Below, piece after piece: positions 10,076 to 18,471 of a stretch of DNA of 31,701 nucleotides. The stretch's first letter is position 1. Each line of letters opens with the position of its first letter. This DNA is from Chromera velia (lineage: Eukaryota; Sar; Chromeraceae). The stretch is from the NCBI GenBank assembly GCA_018398765.1, contig JAHBMJ010001379.1, positions 1 to 31,701 of the forward strand, in the 5' to 3' direction. Position numbers and translations under genes: made by a program. The notes under the pieces were generated by a model. It saw only the letters and a list, made by a program, of their open reading frames with translations. It was not told the origin of the DNA and ran no database searches.

Positions 10076-11119
10076 ATGACTGAGGCAGGCCACCCGTACC
10101 GTTTTTTGTTTAAAGACAAGCGCTGGCAGAGCCACCTTGCTGAGCACGGCTACGTTGTGATCATTCAGGTTCTAGGACCCAAAGCCATCGACTCTGCTCA
10201 TGAGAAGTACTGGACCTCCTTCGAAGCCGTCTACCCAGGCGTCAAACGAGAAGATCCCCACACGTAGAACCTCTTTCTGAAAGACCCACGGGGGTTCCTG
10301 CTCGATGGCCAGATCACCCACTCAGAGGCTGCCTGGGGCATCCGCACCAATCCGGCCGTCAAGAAAGTTTTCGCCCACATTTAGAAGACCGAGGACTTTC
10401 TCGTCTCTATGGATGCAACCATTGCGTGGCGGCCCTGGTGGCTATAGGAGCAGCTGACAGACAATTGGCTCAGAGTCTACCCGCTTGCCGAGTGGCTTCG
10501 AGAGACCGAGGGTCTTCACATCGACCAGAACCCCTTCTCCAAGCCGGACTTTGAGTGTATGCACGGAATAATACCACTGTATTCCGTGAATGAATGTACT
10601 GGAGGTCTGGAAGTCGTCCCAGGATCTCACTCCCCTGACAGCGGTGTAAAGAAAGAAATCATGACTTTCTGCAAGCACTGGTTGGATGACTGGTGCATGC
10701 TGCATCCCCATATTGACACCTCCACATATGCTAATGACTCATCTGTTGCAGGCAGACGGCTGGTCCTTGGGGACTCACGGACTGTCCATGGGGGGGTCGT
10801 GGGCACTGGCCACCCTTCTGCGGAGGTTCACGGGGGTGGACGTGTGGACTTTGCCCGTCTGTCCTTAACTGTCTGCATGACCCCAGCCTGCAAGGCTGAG
10901 CCCTCCGTCCTAGGTGTGAGGCGGCGAGGGTTTGAACGCGGGTCGACGTTCATGCACTGGCCTTATGAAACACGTGTGGCCAGGAGTGGACGTGGAAATG
11001 TTATGCCGCCGGAGCTGACCCCGCAGCAGCTTTCCCTCGTTGCACTTGGTGGTCTACCGGAGGAGGCAGTCCGTCAGGTAATTGCCAGACCAGGTATGGG
11101 AGGCAACCTAAGCCATTGA
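10076..11119 (+). pseudogene. Intronless phytanoyl-CoA dioxygenase-like copy with three TAG stops
   Basis: A 348-codon frame from ATG 10076 to TGA 11117-11119 is interrupted by TAG at 10265-10267, 10382-10384 and 10445-10447, with no indel. It carries the hallmarks of the Fe(II)/2-oxoglutarate PhyH family. The HxD iron motif is in LHIDQNP (His148, Asp150). A GGLEVVPGSH turn follows, then the distal His238 in DSRTVHGG and Arg261 in ARLSLTV, which would bind 2-oxoglutarate. In related proteins as I recall them, the first two TAG positions (DPHT-stop and FAHI-stop-KTED) are conserved tryptophans, so TGG-to-TAG (G-to-A) is likely. The copy is intronless although host genes nearby are split, which suggests a retrocopy or a transposon-carried gene. 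A dioxygenase of this group would hydroxylate a lipid or other small substrate. This copy is presumably dead. Confidence 0.8.
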
Positions 11120-11963
11120 GATACAGCAGCAGCAGCAATAGAAAAAGATGCCTCAAACCGAGTTTCCGTTGGTTAAAAGGGCGGCGGGGATTGCCTAGGG
11201 GATTGCAGAGTCACCTCTGAAAGAGAAGGGGAAGTAGCAAAGAAACATAGGGGCAAGCTCTGGTATGGGGAGCCCCTATAGACACCACAGGCGTGGACAC
11301 ATAATAGAGAAAGTCTAAAAAGAAAAAAGATGACAGGGAGAGTGCAAAAACTATATTCAGACCATATAGGATTCCCGATTACAGGCAATTAAAGCTCGGA
11401 GATAGTAAGAGAAGGTTATACGCTATAGTAGCGGCTGTAGACTACGCTATTATGCCAAAACTTTAAGAGTTACCCAGATAGCGCAGTAACTTTACGGTAG
11501 AGTTGTTCAATGTCATTAGTGTCGTGTGTTGACACTTTCAATTACTAAAGTGTCAACATTGATACTTATAGCAACACTTTTAAGTAAAAACGGCATTTTT
11601 GCTAGTATTTAATACGTTTTTCACACCAACCGTCATCAACCGTCCCCAACCGTGCATGCAGCTCTTTAAAAACCCATAAAAAACCAGTCAACTACAGTCA
11701 ACTTTAATCATAAAACGTTTTATCACTAGGCTCCGCACTACATTAAAAAAAAAAAAAAGAGAAAAAGTTTTTTTTTTTATAATCTTTTTTTTATTTATCA
11801 TGGCATTCAATAGGCACACAACTGTTGTTCAAGTGTTGTAAGAGTGTTGCACGGGGTGTTGCATAATACTTGCATTGAAAACCATATACTTTTCAATTAA
11901 TAAATAAAAAAAACAAAGATTGGAAACTTTCTTTTTTTTTTCTTTTTTTTTTTATTTATGGAG
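11120..11963. other. Left arm of a long inverted-repeat element and AT-rich spacer
   Basis: No gene. About 11175-11740 is imperfectly reverse-complementary to about 16602-17212 (see that entry). 11740-11960 is AT-rich with poly-A and poly-T runs and holds the right copy of a 20-bp inverted repeat at 11819-11838. Confidence 0.5.
11819..11838 (-). repeat. Right copy of a 20-bp inverted repeat
   Basis: Perfect reverse complement of 5223-5242, with diverged similarity continuing outward. Confidence 0.45.
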
Positions 11964-12238
11964 TGTTAGCGTTCTATACGGGGCTAAGAACTCTAAATAC
12001 GTTGATGTGCATTCAGAGATTCCTTGACATATAAGTTTGACCTAGAAGAGTTCACACAATGTTCAGTCAAACAGATTAATCAGTCGCTAGAAGGCAGGCT
12101 GATGCTTTTCTGACGTCAGTCCACGTTAGATTGCTACATGATGCCAGAGCGGCCAGTGCCACATAAATCACACGCGTGCTTCATGGCGCCACCATTCTAC
12201 AGGCCCGTCGCATGCCCGCCGCTCATAGCCGGCCTACA
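11964..12238 (-). repeat. LTR (3' LTR relative to gag-pol)
   Basis: 275 bp, TGTTAGCG...GCCTACA as written on the plus strand. Compared with the other LTR by eye it has 24 substitutions (23 transitions, one C/A transversion) and a 2-bp TA insertion. Confidence 0.93.
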
Positions 12239-12491
12239 CCTGCCTGCTGCTTAAAACCGACGACCATGCTTGGTTCCAATTTTTTCAGACAAACGCGGAC
12301 ACATAAACTCTGCAAGGTATATACATAAGTAGGCAATACAAGCTAACACGGATGCCGACGGACGCGTACACATGAACGAATCATGAGTGAAGACAGAAGT
12401 CGGAATGCTGAGCCCGACCACGCACACGCTACCCTACATCAAGGAAGATGCACGACTGACTCATTTCTTTTTCTTAATCCTTTTCATCTCT
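12239..12491. other. Internal 3' untranslated part of the retrotransposon
   Basis: Lies between the end of the gag-pol frame and the 3' LTR, where integrase would be expected. A weak purine-rich stretch (AAGCAGCAGGCAGG on the minus strand) touches the LTR and could be the polypurine tract. Confidence 0.45.
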
Positions 12492-15400
12492 TCAGAACTT
12501 ACATGCATACATTCCACTCCATAAACCTGTCATTTGTGCCCAAATAAAGTTTATCTTTCTACTCCTCAACTGCCACCTACACCCATCTGGCTGCATTCTT
12601 AATTCCAACAACAACAACTGACAGACCTCTTTTCTTTCTTTTTCTTCTGCTGGCATCGACGTCTGAGGGTGTCCAAGACGACGGCTCAGCGCATCCGCCA
12701 CATGATTGCGGGCGCCAGGCACGTATCTCGGAGTGATCTCCAGCTCGTTGAAAGTCAAGACAAACCTGTGCATACGTGGAGACATCAAGGTGCAATCAGC
12801 AGACACATTCACATACTTTAAGGTGCAATCAGCAGACACATTCACATACTTAAGAGACTTATGATCCGACCACACCTTTATTATATAACTCACGTACGGC
12901 CTCCACGTCTTCACTGCAAATACATACGAGAGGAATTCTTTGTCTCTAATCGGGTACTTTAACTCTGTCTGCATCATTTTTTGAGAGGCGAAAGCACATG
13001 GACGCAGCTATCCAGTCTCAAGGTCTTCCTGCATGAGTACAGCAGCGAGCGTCTCTGTTGACTCACATGCATCCACAAAAATTTTAAACGGACGCGCAGG
13101 GTCAGGAATATACAGTTCGACAGTATTTCTCACTGCCTCTTTCACTGCCTCAAAGCTTTCTTCTTCTTTTTTCCCCCATTCAAACGCTTTGTTCCCTTTC
13201 GGTAACGCATATAGAGGACCTGCTTTTTCACTAAAGCGAGGTACAAAGCGTTTCACCCAGTTCGTAAAACTAAGGAAAGAAAGCACATCGTTCTTGCTCT
13301 TTGGAGTGGGCCACTTACTCACTTCCTCTGTCTTGCTTTTCTCCGGCCTCACTCCCGTTCATAAAATCTTCAGTCCCAGAAAGACGACCTCAGTCTGCAT
13401 GAAATAACATTTTGAGAGCTCTGCATACAGCTTTGCCTCACCCAGCAATCTGAGTATAGTCCGGATATGCTTTTTATGTTCTTCTCTTGTGCGTGAGTAA
13501 ATGAGAATCTCATCCAAAAAAACAGATACAAAACGATCGAGACACGAACGAAGAACATATTGAATCACCCTCATTCCATGTGGTGGTATATTCGTCAAAC
13601 CAAAAGAGACAACCAACCACTTAAAAGAGCCATATCGAGTAGTGAAAGCAGTCTTTAGAATGTCTTCCTCCCTCATATGCATTTAATGGTAATACTGATG
13701 GAGGTCAAGTGTCGTGAAGTAACGGGCACCATGCAGTCGATCAATCAAACCCTGAGGGTGAGGAAGAGAATATTTATCTTTGATCGTGATTTTGTTCAGG
13801 CCTGTGTAGTCACAACACATGCACATGGTTCTGTCCTTCTTCTGGACAAACAAGATCGGAGCAGCATATGGAGATGCAGACGGCCGGATGAATCCCTGCT
13901 CGATGTATGCGTCTATCTGTCTTCTCAATTCATCCAGTTCTCCGATCGACAAACAATAGGGCAGGTGAGCGGGAGGAGAGTGACCTGGTTCAAGTTCAAT
14001 CTTGAAATCCAAATCAGGTCCCCTCGAGGGAGGCAATTCCTTCAACTGATCAGGAAAAAGAGTCGCACGATCAGCCACAATTTCCTTCACATCAGGCGAA
14101 ACCTCAACATCCGGTCGAGAGAGAAATTTATACACATCTGACAAGTCAAAGGCCGACCGAGCAGGATGATCAGACGGGAGAGAAGAGAGAAAGTCAGAAC
14201 CCAAAATCCCCCCATCATTCATTCTCCCCTTTCCTTTTCCTTCACTGACTTCAGTTGCATGAGCAGAACACTCAAAGTCGCAGACACTGTCAGGCCGATG
14301 TGCCGTCTCCAGACATATGATATGACAAACGGCACCCCTTTTGATTGCTTGCTTGGCCTGCAGATGTGATACAATGGGAGGGCAAGGTCTATTTTCTATA
14401 CACGCACCCCCCTGAAGATTCACTTCCTTGCCGTTGAAGAAGAAGCAAAGGGAACGAGACCAGTGACTGAGTTCAGGTTGGTGAACATCACTCCACTTCC
14501 GTCCAAGAATGATGTCATGGCCACTTCCGTCAGCAAGCAATGCACCCGGTCCGACTGTTTTCTGATATCCCTGAATTCGAAGGGGCACAGCAGGTGCATA
14601 CTCACTAACCTCTTATCTCTTCGGCTCCTTCACGGCGACCTGGCAGTGAAGGGGAAATTCAATATCAAACCTGCGAATATGCAACTACCGATGGTGTGCA
14701 AACTTGCTATCGATGAAAACATCATCGGCTCCAATGTCATACAAGACTCTGACTGGAGTACCCATACCCGTGCCATGATAGACAAAACCAGTCTCAAACG
14801 AATCATCCTCATCCTCATTATCTGTCTTACATGATCCTTCCTTTCTTCTCTGTCTTTCTTCTTCTTCTTCAACCACACTACGTACCGCTTGGTCTCCTTC
14901 GACCACGACATCATCATTCTCGCTTCGGTTTCGGATCGTCCTCACCCCGGCAATCCTCTTTGATTCCGCCTTGCATGCTGGAGATCTACTGTGATGGGGC
15001 TGAGGCGATCCACCAAAGGACGGAGATTGCGTACGCCCCCTTCCGCCTAAGCCAAAACCTTTGCCAGGCGACATCGATGAACTTGGGCTGTCACCTTATC
15101 GACCAGGCCTGCCTTTCCCTCCCCAAGACTGGGCACCCTGATCGCCGAAAGAATACGGACTCCAAGACGGGAAGGGAAGGAAAGGCTGCCAGGGGTAGCC
15201 GTGCATCCATAGAAAAGGCTGAAAAGGTCTTGTTTGGGACGTCTGAATGGCTCGCATGTGTGGGGGCAACTGGGGTCCGTTGCTATACTGCCTGACTTGA
15301 TGGTCCAGCTCTCCGCACAGCAAACAACGGTGCAGTCTCCGTCTGTTGTCCCACACATTGTCAACCTGCAAAATTGCAGGGTGACGTGGTGGCAACCCCG

Positions 15401-16244
15401 TAGGCCTCCAAGGAGCACTAAACCCACATAATTCTATTGGCACTGGTCCTGTCGGGTCAATCGGGTCCAACGCTGTAGGCGTGTGCATGTTTTTCCGACT
15501 CCAGTGGCCCTTGCGAGAGTTGACATCCTGCAGCCAGAGCTCATTGTCAAGGGCCTTCTCCATCGCTTCCTCCAGAGTGATAGGTTCCGCTCGCTCCGTC
15601 TCGTACCTGACAACAGGAGGCAATCCTTTGATGTAGTCATCAACCAAATCCAACTCATTCGCTCCTGGGATCTTCAGAGCGAGTGTGGAGAACTCTTCGT
15701 TGTAGTCGGTGATGGACCCTGTGCACATGAGGGTGAAAACCTTCCTCCTCGCCTTCCTTCTCTCATGCTTCTCTTTGTACCTCCCTTTCAGCATTTCACG
15801 CAGTGCTGGCCAATCTGCAAAACCCTGTCCATGCTTCACCCTCAAGTCAAACCAGTTCCTCAGGGGTGCAGACAGAAAAGTCTTAGCGATTCCCAGTTGA
15901 CGATGACAAGGGACTTGGGGGTTAGTGAAGTAATCATCCGTGTCCGTGATGAACCTCTCTGTTTAGTCGCGGTGTCCAATAAACGTCTCCGGCTTCACCA
16001 GAGTGATGCGAGGCACCTGTTCGTGTTCTTCAACTTCAGGGCCCTGAGGTGCAGCAGAGGGAAATGCACCTTCTTCTGTAGGGAACACAGGTGGTGCAGC
16101 AGCATTGGTTTGAGCTGTAACTACACCTTCGAGGATCTACTGGAACTGCTGCTAGTTTTGTTGCAAGGCTAGCATGCCCTGCTAAAGGTTGTGCAAAGCA
16201 TTGTCAACTTGCTCCAATGTCCGTAGAATAGGAAGTTGTTCCAT
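12492..16244 (-). pseudogene. gag-pol polyprotein frame with ten internal stops
   Basis: One frame of 1251 codons runs from ATG 16244 to TGA 12492-12494. Internal stops are TAG 16182-16184, TAG 16152-16154, TAG 16137-16139, TAA 15963-15965, TAA 15096-15098, TAG 14685-14687, TAA 14613-14615, TAA 13683-13685, TGA 13359-13361 and TAG 13008-13010, with no frameshift. Gag has a Gln-rich start, then a retrotransposon gag core (ITLVKPETF...LRNWFDL) and a zinc knuckle near residue 308 whose last Cys is Tyr. Protease, near residue 501, reads DIGA instead of DTGA. Reverse transcriptase keeps FGLTN but has FLDE instead of YLDD near residue 911. RNase H follows and contains an 11-residue duplication. The TAA at 13683 sits exactly where gypsy elements have Gln (YH-Q-I.V). 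This copy cannot be active. Confidence 0.92.
12787..12852 (-). repeat. 33-bp in-frame tandem duplication in the RNase H region
   Basis: Units 12787-12819 and 12820-12852 are identical except for the last base. They duplicate 11 residues (LKYVNVSADCT). Near-identity means the duplication is younger than the transitions that separate the LTRs, or it was copied from the source element. Confidence 0.9.
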
Positions 16245-16307
16245 GACAGACAATTGCAACCAACAGGGGATTCAGACTGAACAAAGTTGGAAATCCCTGT
16301 TCAAAAG

Positions 16308-16326
16308 CTTGCTCTGGTAACCACAC
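16308..16326 (-). promoter_or_regulatory. Probable primer binding site of the retrotransposon
   Basis: Just inside the 5' LTR the minus strand reads GTG then TGGTTACCAGAGC. This resembles the complement of the initiator Met-tRNA 3' end used by many gypsy elements (TGGTATCAGAGC) with one inserted or changed base. Position and TGGT start fit. The tRNA identity is inferred. Confidence 0.5.
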
Positions 16327-16599
16327 TGTTAGCGTTCTACGGGGCTAAGAACTCTAAATACGTTGATATGCATTCAGAGGTTCCTTGACATATAAGTTTG
16401 ACCTAGAAGAGTTCACACAACGTTCAGTCAAACAGATTAATCAGTCGCTAGAAGGCAGGCTGATGCTTTTATAACATCAGTCTACGTTAGATTGCTACAT
16501 AATGCCAGAGCAGCCAGTGCCACATAAATCACACGCGTGCCTCACGGTGCTGCCACTCCGCAGGCCCGTTACATACCCACCGCTTGTAGCCAGCCTACA
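16327..16599 (-). repeat. LTR (5' LTR relative to gag-pol)
   Basis: 273 bp with the same ends as the copy at 11964. The transition-only divergence is concentrated in the 100 bases nearest 16599, where C/T and G/A differences alternate. Confidence 0.93.
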
Positions 16600-16604
16600 T
16601 GGAG

Positions 16605-17420
16605 TGCAGAGCCTAGTTTTATCAGTTTCAATTTCTGTTTATCACGTTTAAAAATCAATAAATGATTATAATTTGAAGGTTTGGGTGATAGGGGGTTTGA
16701 CTTAGCAAACTTTTGATCTCATTATTGCCTGGAAAGTTCAAGCATTAGGTGATAACAAATAAAAAAAAAACAAGTGTCGACATTGTACTAAAATATAAAT
16801 GTCATTGATACTTAATGTCATTCCAAGCTCAAGTGTCGACACTGATGTTTATCGCCTGTGATATTTAACAACTCTACTTTATGGTTTACAACCCCCTAAA
16901 GTTACTCTTAAAAGTTATCGTGCTTTACAAATTTTAACAGATGTAGACAGATGCCCTGAACTTACTAAAAAACAGTAGAAATGTTATGCTATGATATAAT
17001 TAAAGCTACTAAACTATAAATTAAACTAGTTTTTTATATAGTGGCATTAGCTGTGATGTAGAAAATTTTAAAGAGGAACGATCTGAATAGTTACGGTAAA
17101 ATTAGTTACAAAAAAAATGTAACTTCATGTTTTCGTGAAATGAGTCTATAATATCTTACGTCAAAAACCTTACTTTAAGATTTTAAGGCCTATAGTCCCC
17201 CACTCGCCGCCTTTATCGCGCGCGTATCGATCTCTGTATGCATGTATGCATATATATGCATGCACGCGTCCACGATTTATGCATGCATGCATGCATTAAT
17301 TATCGATATATAATTAATTGCATGCATGCAGTCTCGGAATCCTACGTACAATAGTAGGACACCGGCCTCTTCGATCATTGCAAGAGACTTCACTTCAGTG
17401 ACTTCACGACCTTGACTTAA
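16605..17420. other. Right arm of the inverted-repeat element, AT-rich, no gene
   Basis: 16605-17212 mirrors about 11175-11740. 17213-17340 is a cluster of ATGCAT and TGCA words with overlapping palindromes. Confidence 0.5.
17213..17330. repeat. Cluster of TGCATGCA palindromes
   Basis: Repeated GCATGC/ATGCAT words, a CGCGCGCG-like run and TTAATTATCGATATATAATTAA make almost the whole stretch self-complementary. It lies at the outer edge of the right arm of the inverted-repeat element. Confidence 0.6.
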
Positions 17421-17927
17421 CTTCATATCACTTCAGTATACATAACACGTAACTTCACCACCGGAGACGATGAGGTAAAAGAATGTAAAAGAGAAAGCTT
17501 GGTCCACACCCATCCCAGACTCAAGTCCTTGGGCACAGTGGCACCCAAGAGAAAGAAACCATTTGATATTTTGATAAAGTAGCAGAGTCTCGTAGCATAT
17601 CCGGACGCCAAAGACAAAGACGAAAACTATCTACTACAACTTGATGACTTTCTAATCATTAAAAAAACAGAGTACTTGATAAAACACAGAAAACTGAAGA
17701 CAAAGACAGAGTTGTATGCCATTGATCCCGCCAAACCAACAGAGAAGTGAGCAATCGCGTGCTAGAGATGTGAGAAGCAAGGGTTGAAACTTCATTTCCT
17801 CAACCATCGCACAGGAGAATTCGTCTAACACGTAGTTGGCTGTCGAGCTTTTGCATCTCGTATGCCGTTCACCAAGAGCAAAGGGGTCAATGCTTGCCTC
17901 ATCGCCCAAGATGCTGCCTTTTCACAG
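17421..17927 (+). pseudogene. Broken unknown ORF with in-frame stops and a clean splice donor
   Basis: A single plus frame reads convincingly across TAG 17580-17582, TGA 17748-17750, TAG 17763-17765 and TAA 17826-17828. It ends at CAG/GTACGTG (donor at 17928). A TAA at 17418-17420 precedes it, and the same frame looks coding upstream of that too (from about 17382). The product is basic, with LQLDDFLIIKKTEYLIK and then a C..C-like segment (AC-stop-RCEKQGLKLHFLNH) and GCRAFASRMPFTKSKGVNA. The TGA and TAG beside the Cys pair would fit Trp codons changed by G-to-A. No family is recognised. It is probably a transposon protein exon. Confidence 0.5.
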
Positions 17928-18152
17928 GTACGTGTTCTTAAGTATGAGACGCATTCTGGTACTTTTACCCTTTTGTAGTGTATAAATGCATTTGAATTGA
18001 TTGTGTTTGAATGAATTATACAAACTACGATTGTTGCATTGAGTTCGTGTTCGCAGGTGCTTTCCTACCTACCTAAGAATAGCTTTGCATAACTTACGTT
18101 CTTAACCGTAACATATATATTTTAGCTTATGTTACGCACCACAAAAAATGTA

Positions 18153-18173
18153 ACATGGCCCTTTGGGCCATGT
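18153..18173. repeat. Perfect 9-bp hairpin, 3-base loop
   Basis: ACATGGCCC-TTT-GGGCCATGT, flanked by GTAAC/GTTAC words that also pair. It lies in the AT-rich transposon tract. Confidence 0.7.
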
Positions 18174-18414
18174 ATATGTAACGAAGTTATATTAGTTACG
18201 GCTAATGCTACTGTGTATAGTTTTTACACTCAGTGTACTTGCGGAACGCTAGACGCCTATTATAGGCCGATGGTGAAGTAGAAGGAACCTTAGACAATCC
18301 CAGCAGCAGTCATCCGAAGGAGGTAGGAAGTGCTAGCGGTGTTAAAGATGTTTAATCATGGAATATATTTATTCACTAGTTACTCACTTCAAAAGTAATA
18401 TAATCACAAATATA

Positions 18415-18471
18415 TTTAGGAATATATTCCTAAATTAATTAAGGGGGGATCCGGGGGGCAGAGCCCCCCGG
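18415..18471. repeat. Paired palindromes: 20-bp AT palindrome and GC hairpin
   Basis: TTTAGGAATATATTCCTAAA (18415-18434) is a perfect palindrome. CCGGGGGGC-AGA-GCCCCCCGG (18451-18471) is a perfect 9-bp hairpin. The short spacer AATTAATTAAGG... joins them. A GGGGGGCAGAGCCCCCC core is the kind of hairpin often seen at transposon ends. Confidence 0.7.

Larger units (their letters stand above)
11964..16599 (-). mobile_element. Ty3/gypsy-type LTR retrotransposon, 4636 bp, integrase-less
   Basis: Two LTRs (11964-12238, 275 bp; 16327-16599, 273 bp) begin TG and end CA. They are flanked by the perfect 5-bp target duplication TGGAG at 11959-11963 and 16600-16604. The internal region codes gag, protease, reverse transcriptase and RNase H in that order on the minus strand, so the right LTR is the 5' LTR. 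The RNase H part runs almost to the 3' LTR with no integrase (no HHCC or DDE block). At 4.6 kb the element is shorter than a complete gypsy element (about 5-6 kb or more), so integrase was probably deleted. All key catalytic motifs are damaged (see the gag-pol entry). Confidence 0.95.
11175..17212. mobile_element. Probable long-TIR (foldback/MULE-like) element split by the LTR retrotransposon
   Basis: Three separated landmarks recur in inverted order at matching spacing. The outer end reads AAAGGGCGGCGGGGA near 11175 against AAAGGCGGCGAGTGGGGGA on the minus strand at about 17212. The middle has ACTTTAAGAGTTAC, GTAGAGTTGTT and TGTTGACACTT at about 11460-11560 against 16800-16915. The inner end has TAGGCTCCGCACTAC at about 11720-11740 against 16602-16617. 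The distances between landmarks agree within a few bases on both sides (about 300 and about 173). The arms are about 570-610 bp and strongly diverged. No transposase gene and no clear target duplication are seen. This was judged by eye only. Confidence 0.45.
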
